In this document: one piece after another, positions 52,658 to 63,310 of the stretch | How positions within the stretch are numbered: the stretch's first letter is position 1 | Layout of the letters: the number at the start of each line of letters is the position of its first letter | Origin: Isochrysis galbana | Taxonomy: Eukaryota; Haptophyta; Isochrysidales; Isochrysidaceae | Assembly: GCA_018136815.1 (NCBI GenBank) | Contig: CM030936.1 | Location: forward strand, 1,843,694 to 1,907,693 | DNA: 64,000 nt | Direction of reading: 5' to 3' | The notes under the pieces: model-generated | Told to the model about the DNA's origin: nothing | The model's input: only the letters and a program-made list of their open reading frames with translations | Database searches by the model: none | Position numbers and translations under genes: made by a program

Positions 52658-54154
52658 TCACGATGCGCGGGAAGAGTCGTCAAATGTCAATACTACCTCC
52701 GTTCCATTACTCAGATGTCAAGGAGGCTTTAAACAATAACTGTCAGCTAGACACTAATATTGGGGCCCCGCCAAAGATGTTAGAGGGGAGAGGGTACATT
52801 GGGGCTTAACATGAACATTTTGTTTCATCTCAATAGTGTGATTCGCACCTACGGACAAAGTCACAAAGAAAGGAATTCTAATCAGTGTCAGTGTCCTCGA
52901 GCACATCACAGATCACGGCGGTGCGGCAAATCATACTCATTCGATCCCTCCACCTCAACGATGCGCGCCAACACCAGGCTTTAGTTATTGAAGAGAGCAC
53001 TAAATTCTTCAGGGGGTGTATTCATGCTGAATGCTTGCTCACAATTGCACAGTGGCAAGGCCACCAGCACCCTTGCGGCATGCCGGCAGACGTTCCGCCT
53101 CAGCCAGCCGCCAGCTGATGATGTTCGGCTGACCTCAGTCGGATAGCGCGGGCCAACATGATACTTCTCCCACAATGCCGCGTGCGCTCGCTGCCACTCC
53201 TTCCCATGCTTCGGCTCGGGCAGCCGCTCGCGCTCGTATGCTCGTATGCCACAGCAATTGCCGCCTGGCAGTTCGGCGTCAATGACCACTGCCACTTCTT
53301 GGACGGTGGGGCCGCATCCTCCTTGGGCGTGCTGGGCGGCTCAGGAGGCTGCTCGGGAGAAGCAGGACGGCAGCGCCTCACAAAGTCGCCACCGGTGCGC
53401 CTCCCATGCTGCTGGGGCTCGACCACCTTCAGGCGCGCCATGCGGCCCGGCTCTCGCGAGAGAGGCGGAGCGGCGAGAGCTTTCGTGGCAAGGCGATCGG
53501 CCGTGTAGCTAGGGGGGGGCGCCAAAATCGTGTTTGATCAATACTGAAAATATAATATTCGGACGCCCTTGGTGGCTTTGGGTGCCAGATTTTTTGGTGG
53601 TCTTTCGCCCCAGTGTACCCGCTATTCCCCTCTCCACACGAATTTCATTTATGTCAACTTTACTGTCCCTATTTTGGCGATGCGGTTCAGTAATGGAACG
53701 GAGGTAGTAGTAATTATAACGCACCGAGTGGGGAGGGGGGTCGAACATCCTAGTAATTATAATGTGCATCTATGCGGGGGTATAATTTCTCCCGTATTCG
53801 TATTCGGGTGGTGCACCCGGACTTTTGATCGCCCGCACCTTGGAGCTGGAGAGTACGAGTACGGGCAGGAAGGCTGAGCTTGCTTGTGCTTGTGCAATAA
53901 CGCTTGCTTAGTAATGTGTAATGTGTAATGTGCGTGGTGATAATTAGATGGTGTGTGTGTTATGTGTGTGTTTGCGTCGCGAGGCGAGAGCTCATTAAAA
54001 GGTTGTTTATGTGGATGGCACCCCGCGGATGCTCAGCGCGCAGTAGCAGGGCGTTTCTTCTAGAAAAATCGTCAACATTACCCTAAAACTCGTTTTAATC
54101 GCATTCCAGCCTATAGCCGATCCATTCATATGCGGGCTCATGAACTAGGATTCC
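52658..54154. other. Spacer with unassigned minus-strand frames
   Basis: Two overlapping minus-strand frames (53525-53100 and 53295-52981) contain RMARLKVVEPQQHGRRTGGD and ELPGGNCCGIRAYERERLPE, but I recognise no family and cannot choose a frame. The words near 53690-53760 (ATTATAACGCACCGAG, TAATTATAATGTGC) are AT-rich repeats. Bases 53880-54154 are presumed 3' flank of the Men gene. Confidence 0.35.
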
Positions 54155-57100
54155 TCAAAGAGCAAGAGCTGCGCCCACCTCTGCAGCGATTGCACTTAGA
54201 CGTTTGGCGAGACCAATGTGCTCCGCAGCTCCGGCACACACCTCGATCACGCTCGGCGTCTTCCGGGCCTGTGCAGCGTCGTAGGCTGCCGCAAATCCTT
54301 CGCGGGTGGTGGCGAAGGTGTACGGCAGGCCGAAGCCCTCGCAAACAAGACCGAAGCGGTGCGGGTGGGGCGTGTCGAAGTATGGCGAAAACACCTCGGT
54401 GTACTGTGCGACAGGCAAGGATCGGAATATGCCACCACCCGCATTGTTGAGTACGACGAGCGTGAGCGGCAACTCTTGCTGGCTTACCAGTGCGAGGGCG
54501 GAAAGGTCATGTAGCGCGGCGAGATCTCCAATTACGAGCGTGCACCGGGCGCCTGCGCTCGCCGCCGTCACACCAAGTGCCGTGTGGATGATGCCATCAA
54601 TCCCACTGGCGCCGCGATTGCAATGCACGACTGGTGCACGGGCGCAGTAAGTGTCGATGTGGCGGATGGGGCCAGAGTTAGAACTAAAGAGGATGGACTG
54701 TGCACCACCAGTTGGCTTCGACAGCATCTCGCATATATATCGACAAGTCCACAGCTCGCTAAGCAGCGTGTCGTTGGCCAAATCGCGCTCGATGGCTTTT
54801 TCAAGGGCGCGCGAAGCGGAGCATAGCGAAAGCAATGGGTTCGGCGGTAACCTAGATTGTCCTAGGCGCGTGTGTAGAGCGCAAAGTAGAGCGGCCGCAG
54901 CGCCTTGTACCCGATGTGTCACGGAGTGCATCGGGTCGCACCGCTCACCATGCGGCTCGATGACAATATGAGCACGTGCGCTCGCGGCAAGACTGAGAAG
55001 CCGCTTGCCGACAATCCGGCCACCGACCTGCAACACCACGTCAGGAGCAAGCAAGCCGACCAGAGGGCGGGCCGCAAGCAGCAGGTCAATGAGTGGCACA
55101 ATTGGGGCATCGTGCAAGGTATGGCGGTCATTCCGTAGCCCAGAGCCTATGTCGGGCAGAACGGGCCAGCCCAGGCGACTGCTTAGTGCTGCCACGGCCA
55201 GTCTCTCGGCATCGGTGCGCAATGCGCCGGCTACGACGACGCCGCGGCGCGCCCCGGAGAAAAGAGCCACGAGCTGTGTAATACCGCCATCTATTACCGC
55301 CGCCGGCCCAGGTATGGGTCTCGAGTAGCTGGTGAAGGGCCTCGCCGAACGAATCCACGTGGCGAGACGTGGTGTGCGTAGCGGGCCTGCAGGCCACGGG
55401 ACGGGCTTGGGCGACAGTGGCTCTCGAAACATGATATTGAGGTGGACTGGGCCAGCTGGGCAGCTCGAGCAACCGTGCGCTCGTGCCATGGCATAGCTAG
55501 CGTCGGCGAGCAGCGGCTCCAGTGGCGCGTTCGCTTCGGGGCACGGCATATCCTTGAACCACCTGAGCACGCCGCCGCTGATGAGGCCAACTTGATCGAT
55601 GGTTTGGTTCGCCTTCGTATCGCGAAGCTCGGGAGGCCGATCAGCCGTTAGCAGTACCATTGGAACGTGATCCTGGCCCGCCTCGACCGCCGCCGGGTGG
55701 AGGTTTACCACAGCTGTCCCAGATGACACGATCACAGCTGCTGCGCGACCGCTTGCACGTGCGAGGCCAACAGCCATGAAGCCGGCGCCGCGCTCGTCCA
55801 ATGCGATGGTGTGCGGCAAGCCAGAGCGCGAGAGCGCAATGGCCAGTGGTGCGGAGCGCGAGCCGGGGCAGAGCACGACGTGGCATAAGTCGCAACGGCG
55901 CAGCTCCTCGAGAAGAAACATGGCACTCAGCACATTCATATTCTCGGCGGCGTTCATCCGCAGCTCTTCTGCGATGGTGCCATCGATGCGCCGCGAATTT
56001 GGGAAAAAGGAACACAGATGAGACTCAGAGGCGTGCTTCTCCACGAGAGCTCCGTTTTCTTGAGGAGAAATGGCGTGATAGAGGAATGCCTGCGGGCCAA
56101 GTGCGAGCGGCCGTGGTTGATTGCAGTAGTAAAGGTGTGTGGTGAGATGCTGTGCGTACTGCTTGGTGAGGGACCATGGGCTGGTCTTACACAGAGACCA
56201 ATGGAGGGACGGCCTAGCCGCACCTGGCATCGTCGGAAGAGGATGGTCGACGTCGGACACCAGACCTCACAAGAAGCCCCTATCATGAACCCAAACACTG
56301 CGTTGTGTAGCCCAGTGTCCAAGCGGGCATTGGGTATGCTACTAGCCACCAACACATCCAGTGCCGCCATGTGGCGTTCTGTTAGCACGTGGCCGAGGGC
56401 TGCAATGTTTGTTGGAACTCCATCCGCATCGAGCGGCACAGGTTGCACGGCTTCCGTCGATGCGCTCGCCAGCAGCGACACATCATCCGATAGACGCAAG
56501 AGCAAGACACTTCGCGTCACTATTGGTTTGGGCGTCCCTGACGCCACATTGCCATTATTGCTCATCAGCCACTCAGCCACGAAGACCGGCTCTGCAGGCT
56601 GGCTCAATTCGAGCCGTACTCTCTGTGTCCCCATGGACCGCGGGGAGGACAACTGGCGCACCGCCTCGGAACGTCCCAACAGAATAGGTCTCTCCCGCAC
56701 TGGACCAGGAATTGGCTCTACGGAAAAACAGATGCGTTGAAGCGCATCGCGAGCACGACAGACTGCCTGCAGGAAGGACCTCGCGACGCCCGACGCCACA
56801 CCCTCTTGCCCATTCTCCCATCGAAGCTGACAGGCGAGCAGGCAGACGCCATCGCACACCTGCACCTCGACCAGCGGAAGCAGCCAAATCCCATCCCCAA
56901 ACTCGCGCCACTCGGCACCATCTAAGTGGACTGTCTGCGAGTCAATGCGAGCAGCGCCATAGTACCGTGCTCGCTTCCCTCCCAATCGTCGCGAGAACTC
57001 TTTCCAGCGATGCAGCTGCTTGGCCAGCCGAGACTCCTCCTCGGGCGCAGTCTCGCTGACCATCTCGCTCACGCCGACACCTGCGACGAGCATCCCAGTG

Positions 57101-57345
57101 CGCTCGTCGGCTGCGAAGAGCTGGGGCATGATGCTCTGGTGCACGAGCCAGTGGGCGGGATGGACGAGCTCGTCCACTTGGAGCTCGATGCGAAAGAAGC
57201 CCTCGCGGTTGGGTGGCTCGGCATCCTCAGCATAGCTGCTCAGCCGTGCCACCAGCCGCGCGCAAGCCCTCCAGAGAGGCGAGGGTCCCTCGCGGCCGAG
57301 CCGCTGCAGAGAGGTATCCTCTCCCTCTGCATCCTCCGCAGCCAT
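54155..57345 (-). CDS. menD: MenF (N-terminal part)-MenD fusion, PHYLLO-like
   Basis: Phylloquinone (vitamin K1) pathway protein. Exons 57345-56224 and 56089-54155 give 1018 aa; the intron (134 bases, CAG/GTGCGG to CGCAG) is my proposed join and keeps frame. Residues about 40-200 match the N-terminal half of isochorismate synthase MenF: FFRIELQVDELVHPAHWLVH, MLVAGVGVSEMV, RYYGAARID and EWREFGDGIWLLPLVEVQ. I see no C-terminal chorismate-binding half. Residues about 440-1018 are a complete MenD (SEPHCHC synthase, ThDP-dependent): NVLSAMFLLEELRRCDLCHV, PGSRSAPLAIALS, the ThDP Glu in DERGAGFMAVGLA, and the ThDP loop GDLAALHDLSALALV to LNNAGGGIF. No MenC or MenH part follows before the stop, although an AG/GTGGGC donor-like site lies just before it. 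No presequence is obvious at this start, so an upstream exon is possible. Confidence 0.88.
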
Positions 57346-57994
57346 CGACAGAGCGCGAGAGCGGGGAGAGGGGGGGGGGCGAGGGAGGGAGGGAGCGAGC
57401 TGGTCACAGAAGAGAGAGAAGAGAGAAAGAGGGGGAGAGAAGAGAGAAGAGAAGAGAGGGAGGGAGGGAAGGGGAGGGGGGCCTCAACGAAGTCAATCTC
57501 GCTCTCTCTCTCGCTCTCTCTCTCCTCTTTTATCTCTCTAGGGTGACGACGAGAGGGAGCCCGGGGCTAGAGAGGGAAAACGGAAAAACAAAACACAGAA
57601 CAACAGATACTCAGATACTTTTTTCTGTTTTTAGAACAGTGTGCTTTGTCTGTTTGTGGCCGTCGTACTTCGTACAAAAAAACCTTTTAATATTCTCGCC
57701 TCGTACTTCGTACAAAAAAAATCAGCAGTGTTGGGTCACATCGCAAACCTGACCACACGCCCGCAGACCTACTATTCGATGTGGGCCTGAGCCTTTGCGC
57801 TGTACCAACCGAGCCCTCGCTGAGATTGTAGATTGTGCCCCGCGGCAAACGACAAACGACCGATCGGCGATCGGCGGCACCGAGCACCGAGTTATCTCTT
57901 AAACATCGAAGCACCTCTGGAGGTGCTGCGCGCCGGCGCCATGGTGCGCCGCCTCTTCCCATGCCTCCCTCACCGCCTCGATAGCGGTTGTATT
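57346..57994. other. 5' flank with GA and CT tracts
   Basis: GGGAGAGA-type purine sequence (57360-57480) and a CTCT tract (57500-57535) directly upstream of the Men gene. A CTTCGTAC-AAAAAA word is repeated at about 57668 and 57708. No gene recognised. Confidence 0.5.
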
Positions 57995-58420
57995 GGTACG
58001 GGAGGGCGTCTCAGGCGGCTTGCCTTCATTTGGTCTCCTTTCCCTCAGGGTTTCTTCCCCTCCCGCGGGGACTCTCACCCTACCATGAGCCCCCCCCGCG
58101 AGCACCCCGAAGGAGAGGCCCAGGAGCACCCCGTACGCGACGAGAACGGCGTCGCCTTGGCTCGGCATGAGGGCGCGCCCCGAGAGGGCCTGGTAGCCTG
58201 GTAGACGCCCACGCCGAGCAAGGCGTAGCCCGTCCCCTTGTGCGCGACCCGCCACACGGCGCGGCGTGTGGTGCGGGCGGCGGGCGTGCCGCGCACGAGT
58301 GCGTTGAGCGGCTGCAGCAGGGCGAGGGCGAAGGCGACGATCCCGACCGGGCAGGGCAGGAGAGAGCCGGCGACAGGGCAGGAGAGAACCGGCGGCAGGA
58401 GAGAGAGAACCCGAGTTAAA
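57995..58420 (-). pseudogene. Cytochrome b561 domain fragment, copy B
   Basis: The minus strand reads GIVAFALALLQPLNALVRGT then RRAVWRVAHKGTGYALLGVG and, after a frame break, ALMPSQGDAVLVAYGVLLGL then SFGVLAGG. QPLNAL-x-R, then the RR-x-x-W-x-x-x-H-K segment and following hydrophobic helices fit the cytochrome b561 domain of ferric-reductase-like proteins. The break is an 8-base duplication (CCTGGTAG) that copy A lacks; copy A has a different 2-base insertion. Extends further 5' than copy A, adding one more helix. No start codon or other exons. Confidence 0.72.
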
Positions 58421-58706
58421 CGCGCGCGCTTTTTGCGCGCGCTTTCCACCCCGCGTCAAACACGGGCGTCCCACCGTGTGTCGAGAAAAGGGGGGGGGTG
58501 CAGTTATGGCGACGAGTGCTATGAAGGACTTGAGTGCAATGACGATGGAGTGTGTGAGACGCCATGCCGCGAGCCAGGGTCGGTATGCTGTCGTATTCCA
58601 TACGATGACAGACTTTTACTTCTAACCGGTGGGTTACTTTAAGCCTCGAGGTCTCGTCGGCGACATTCTACCCCTTCTCTTACTTTCTTTCGATGTCATC
58701 AAACGG
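58421..58706. other. Spacer
   Basis: GC-rich to mixed sequence. A short frame (EGGCSYGDECYEGLEC-like cysteines near 58490-58580) might be a Cys-rich exon, but it is too short to assign. Confidence 0.3.
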
Positions 58707-58834
58707 TCGGTGACAGTCTTCTGTCTTCTCCTCATGCATCGGTGACAGTCTTCTGTCTTCTCCTCATGCATCGGTGACAGTCTTCTGTCTTCTCCTCATG
58801 CATCGGTTGTAGTCTTCCGTCTTCTCTTCGTGTA
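58707..58834 (+). repeat. 32-bp tandem repeat
   Basis: Three perfect copies of a 32-base unit beginning TCGGTGACAGTCTTCTGTCT (58707, 58739, 58771) and one diverged copy. It lies upstream of the gypsy relic and may be part of its LTR/U3, which is inference. Confidence 0.95.
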
Positions 58835-59169
58835 TCGGTGGTAGTTCCCCAGCGAGGTCTGCCCTCGTTGTTCCGACTTCTCTGTCGCACGTCTGTGCGC
58901 CGATGAGCCGCCTTGGTGCCGACGCTCGACAGTCCGTCTTGGGTGTGGTTAGTTTTCGCCCTGTTTGGGTTAGTTCGTGTGTGACTGCGTGACGTGAATC
59001 TTTTTTGGAGTCCCTGTGTTGTAGTCTCTCGTGTCTACCTTGGACCTAAGAAGCTCTCATTCTCATTCTCTCTCTTCCTCTAGCTCGCTAGCTAGCCTCG
59101 GCCCTACCCTCCAACGCCGTGCGTTGCGAGCCTCCGAACCTCCGTCTCTCTCTTCGTCCCTAGCACTCG

Positions 59170-59850
59170 ATGGTAGACACAGTCAGACCCGACTTCTACT
59201 ATGACCTCTCAGACATATTCCCGCAAGCAACAACCAACGACTCTTTCACGGCCGCGTCAGCTGCCGGCTCGATCGAACGGCGAACGGCCCTCTGCCTACG
59301 AGCCAGTGGTCATCGCATGTTCGACAAGCACAAATTCCGTCTTGGCGCCTACGACCGCGCCGTTCCATAATCCCGCTCCATCTATGCCCATGGAAACAGC
59401 GGGAACTTCTTTTGGGCCACAAGGGGTCCACTTCGTCGGAATCGGCGGCTCCGAGCCTCCGCAGCAAGGTCCTTCTAACACGGCGACGCCATCCTCAGTC
59501 CGCTTTTGCGTCGATTACCGCGACGTTAACTCGAAACTACGAATAGAGGATAGCCCTCTTCCCCTCACGGTGGAGGCTATCGACCGGCTCTCGTCCGGCG
59601 GTGGATCTTTGGACTCCCTGTTCTTGTGCACCTTGGACCTAGCCTCCGGCTTCTGGGGCATCCCCATTAAAGAGAGCGACCGCGGAATCACCGCATTCGT
59701 CACCCACCGTGGGAAGTACGAGTTTAACGTGCTCCCCTTCGGCGTCCAATCCGGCCCTTCTTATATGTGCCGCGTCATGGATGCCGCCCTCGGCTCGCTC
59801 GCCTGGGAGATTTGCATGCCTTATCTCGACGATGTAGGGCTGTTTGAGAG
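59170..59850 (+). pseudogene. Ty3/gypsy relic with internal deletion
   Basis: Short leader frames (MVDTVRPDFYYDLSDIFPQA at 59170; a second frame from 59201) run directly into reverse transcriptase: [57 protein letters not shown] and MPYLDDVG. Protease and methyltransferase parts are missing, and sequence stops just after the YLDD box, where a tandem repeat begins. The RT belongs to the same family as the intact element at 27156-33491. Confidence 0.88.
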
Positions 59851-59875
59851 CTCGCTCGCGCGTGCGCTGAGGCGA

Positions 59876-60090
59876 GAAGCGTTCAATCACCATCACCCAC
59901 AGCATAGAAAAGCGTTCAATCACCATCAGCCTACACGCGGAAGGCGTCCAATCGCCATCACTCCGACCGCATGGAAAAGCGTTCAATCACCATCAGCCTA
60001 CACGCGGAAGGCGTCCAATCGCCATCACTCCGACCGCATGGAAAAGCGTTCAATCACCATCAGCCTACACGCGGAAAAGCGTTCAATCGC
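59876..60090 (+). repeat. Interleaved tandem repeat
   Basis: AAAGCGTTCAATCACCATCA recurs four to five times, alternating with GGCGTCCAATCGCCATCACT. Units of about 33 bases form a higher-order unit of about 66 bases. Confidence 0.9.
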
Positions 60091-60106
60091 GGAGAGATCG
60101 TGTGGA

Positions 60107-61216
60107 TCATGAGTGAGGCCCTTTGTGGAGTCCTTCTTGGTGCCCTTTGTGGAGTCCTTCTTGGCGCCCTTGTTCGAGACCTTGAAGACGCCCTTGCTCA
60201 AGTCCTTCTTGGTGCCCTTTGTGGAGTCCTTCTTGGTGCCCTTTGTGGAGTCCTTCTTGTCGCCCTTGGTCTAGACCTTCTTGTCGCCCTTGCTCAAGTC
60301 CTTCTTGGTGCCCTTTGTGGAGCCCTTCTTGTCGCCCTTGGACTAGACCTTCTTGTCGCCCTTGCTCAAGTCCTTCTTTGTGCCCTTTTTGGAGCCCTTC
60401 TTGTCGCCCTTGGTCGAGACCTTGAAGACGCCCTTTTTGGAGCCCTTCTTGGTGCCCTTTTTGGAGCCCTTCTTGGTGCCCTTCTTGGTGCCCTTTTTGG
60501 AGCCCTTCTTGTCGCCCTTGGTCGAGACCTTGAAGACGCCCTTGCTCAAACCCGCCAGGATCCCTCTGCTGACGTCCTACAGAGTCATCTCCTTGCCATT
60601 GTTGGAGTGCTTGTGTGTGGCCTTGTGAGTAGCCTATGGAGAAGCCGCTCTGATGCCCTTGTATGAATCCTCGATTGTATTCGGCTTCAATATCACAGAC
60701 AAGGGTTGGTGGAGTCCATACAACACGTAGGAGATTGGAGATGTCATGTAGATGAGCTGTACGTTGGCTCATGGAATTGTTGAGACATTGACAGGCAGTC
60801 GTCTGGTCGATGGTTGCCCCATAGTGCTGTAATAGATCGACCATCTCGACATCGCCACGTAGGCAGGCATACATTAATGGGGTGTTCTTCATGTTGTCCA
60901 TCTGATCCAATGGAGCATTCCATTGTGCCGCAAGATGTTTGACACATGGAAGATGACCACGCTCGACTGCGAGTATCAAGGCGGTCTTCCCCCAGAGAGT
61001 ACTCTTCATGTGCATGTACCCCAATGGAGCAAATCGAAGGAGTGTTGCCACACAATTGGAATGACCCAAGTAGGCAGCAATCATCAATGGTGTATACTTT
61101 TCGGAAGCAATGGTATATAGCATTCGCATCTCTTCCATGAACTTGGTTGGTGCTATTGGACTACCCTCAAGCAGACCATTCAGGAGGAGAGCACAGCATG
61201 GAGGAGCATTGCTCAT
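60107..61216 (-). CDS. Ankyrin protein with long 8-residue EGLxxGxQ repeat tail
   Basis: A 369-aa protein from the ATG at 61216 (MSNAPPCCALLLNGLLEGSP). Residues about 35-135 hold three ankyrin repeats: KYTPLMIAAYLGHSNCVATL, GKTALILAVERGHLPCVKHL and NTPLMYACLRGDVEMVDLLQ. After a linker with a FIQGHQSGFSIGYSQGHTQA stretch, the last 150 or so residues are tandem octamers of the form QEGL-x-KGH/QGR (for example HKGHQEGLEQGRQEGL). The DNA is correspondingly a 24-base tandem repeat (60110-60560). Such charged Gly octamers may form a fibrous or coiled segment; function unknown. The frame stays open through the repeats, which argues for selection. The start lies right beside a separate minisatellite. 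Confidence 0.75.
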   Translation of the reverse strand: MSNAPPCCALLLNGLLEGSPIAPTKFMEEMRMLYTIASEKYTPLMIAAYLGHSNCVATLLRFAPLGYMHMKSTLWGKTALILAVERGHLPCVKHLAAQWNAPLDQMDNMKNTPLMYACLRGDVEMVDLLQHYGATIDQTTACQCLNNSMSQRTAHLHDISNLLRVVWTPPTLVCDIEAEYNRGFIQGHQSGFSIGYSQGHTQALQQWQGDDSVGRQQRDPGGFEQGRLQGLDQGRQEGLQKGHQEGHQEGLQKGHQEGLQKGRLQGLDQGRQEGLQKGHKEGLEQGRQEGLVQGRQEGLHKGHQEGLEQGRQEGLDQGRQEGLHKGHQEGLHKGHQEGLEQGRLQGLEQGRQEGLHKGHQEGLHKGPHS

Positions 61217-61246
61217 GCTGCAGAATGGAGGCAACGACTGGTAAGG

Positions 61247-61826
61247 GCGAGGGAGGAAGAGGAAAGGAGAGGCAAAGACGTCAGGAGGAGGCAAATGCGA
61301 GGGAACAAGAGGACAGGAGAAAGGTGAGGGAGCAAGAGGGACAGAGGAAGAGGACAGTAGAGGCAAAGACGTCAGGAGGAGGCAAAGGCGAGGGAACAAG
61401 AGGACAGGAGAAAGGTGAGGGAGCAAGAGGGACAGAGGAAGAGGACAGTAGAGGCAAAGGCGTCAGGAGAGGCGAAAGCGAGGGAACAAGAGGACAGGAG
61501 AGGCAAAGGCGAGGGAGCAAGAGGACAGGAGAGGCAAAGGCGAGGGAGCAAGAGGACAGGAGAGGCAAAGGCGAGGGAGCAAGAGGACAGGAGAGGCAAA
61601 GGCGAGGGAGCAAGAGGACAGGAGAGGCAAAGACGTCAGGAGAGGCAAAGGCGAGGGAACAAGAGGACAGGAGAGGCAACGGCGTCAGCAGAGGCAAAGG
61701 CGAGGGAGCAAGAGGACAGCAGGCAAAGGCGTCAGGAGAGGCAAAGGCGAGGGAGCAAGAGGACAAGAGGACAGGAGAAAGGCGAGGGAGCAAGAGAGGC
61801 AAAGGCGCCAGGAGAGGCAAATGGAG
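61247..61826 (+). repeat. GA-rich minisatellite, about 31-bp unit
   Basis: The unit GAGGCAAAGGCGAGGGAGCA + AGAGGACAGGA repeats many times with variants (AAAGACGTCAGGAG, AGGGACAGAGGAAG). It is open in several frames on both strands, so the long Glu/Arg/Gly-rich frames here are repeat translations, not called as genes. Confidence 0.95.
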
Positions 61827-63310
61827 GGTGCGGAAGCAGGGGGGGGAAAACAAAAGGGGTGGGGGGGGGTTGTTTTCTTTGCTACTGGTTGCTCCCTCCT
61901 ACTCCCCCCCCGCCTTCCCCTGCTTTACCCCCACCCCCTTTGCTCCCCCCCCTCCTCCCTTGCTTTACCCCCACCCCCCTTTGCTTCCCCCCCCCCGACG
62001 GGCGATCTCCACCGGGATCTGCGGCAGCCAGGGTAGCCGCGTGCGTGCACACACACACACACACCAAGGCGTCCCAAAGGGGAGACATGTGGATCGTGAT
62101 TTCAACGAGATATCGACCCTGTCACAAATCGAGTCAATGGAGTAAGACCACGTGTGGGGTTCAACAAATACAAGTTGAGTCAAGTGACCCTCCAGGTGAC
62201 AACAGAAAGTGCTAGCAGGGATGGGGATAATTGAACGCTTTTGGTCTTGCGATCCCACCAGCTGGGCGCGCTCGAAGTGCTGGCCTCCCACCGTGTTCCC
62301 AAGCGAGTCCCCCCGAGTTCCCGAGTCTATACCCCGAGTCAACGAGTCAATACAAGTCAAGCACGCGCCTGAGCCACCCCCAGTCGCCTGCCACCTGCCA
62401 CCACCACCACCTCCCACAAGCCTCCTTCCACACTTCCGCGCCCTCCGTGCTCCGTGCGTGCGTCGTGCGTCGTGCGTCGATCACCATGCCCGTAGTCACC
62501 CCCGAGGAAAGCTCCATGAGCTCCCCACAAGAACCGCGTTCCGCGCTAGCTGCCGGCGCGCCCTCGCAGGCAATCTCCAAGAGTGAGATGAGCCTTGCTC
62601 TGACACACACAACACAGTAGTCACAACACACAACACCTCAGACACTCCCTTGCCACTCCCTCGCCGCTAAATCCGCCTCTCCGTCGCGTTCGCCCTCGCC
62701 CGAGCCATTCTTCCCGCCTCCCTCCACCCTCCATGGAGGTGGATGAGCCCGCCATTCCCATTCCCTCTTTCCACACCTCTCTCGCCGCGCCTCGTCGCCC
62801 TCTGACCCTAAGTCAGAGCGCGATTCGTGTCATACTTACCAATGGGCGGAAACTGGGGGCCGTGGACTTAGCCGCTGGAACCGACCCTTATCCATGGTCT
62901 TCTGGCCCCGCGGTGAACACTGTGCCTCTAACTCCACCCTCGCTTTCGCGTCACATTTTTAGTTGCTCAAAATAATCAGGCGTTCACTATCCATCGATGG
63001 TGCTCGCGTTTTGGCCCTCATCTTTGGCCACTGCAAGAAATCCATTGCGGTCCCCGACACTTAGACATGTGGTAGGCGGCGGCGGAGCCTGGCTGGTCCA
63101 GCTCTCATGCTCTCACGCGCTGTTTCAAAGGAGCAACGAACCCCCTAAACACACATAGTGCGCAATTAGTATCCAGCCAGATGGGGAAGATCGACGGTGC
63201 TTTGCCGCAGCCAGAAGCTTGTCGGTGCATTACGCGCTTCGGCTGGCGATATCATCCATCAGGTGAGCGCTAGGCGCCCGTTTCACACGCAAAGCGTCTA
63301 GAGGGCGGCC
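61827..63310. other. Spacer with retroelement-leader-like pieces
   Basis: An (AC)n stretch lies near 62049-62063. Frames at 62487 (MPVVTPEESSMSSPQEPRSA) and 62733 (MEVDEPAIPIPSFHTSLAAP) are short and Pro/Ser-rich, like the leader frames after the copia-type leader. They may be Gag starts but show no diagnostic motif. Confidence 0.35.

Noticed and set aside
52981-53525. Possible MenC/MenH exons downstream of MenD
   Set aside because: Neither minus-strand frame shows enolase-superfamily or alpha/beta-hydrolase motifs.
59876-60090. Regularly spaced repeats resembling a CRISPR array
   Set aside because: The intervening units are themselves repeats, the host is eukaryotic and no cas-like gene is nearby; it is a higher-order tandem repeat.
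61281-62145. Long frames on both strands rich in Arg/Glu/Gly or Leu/Ser/Pro
   Set aside because: They are translations of the 31-base minisatellite, open in several frames at once.
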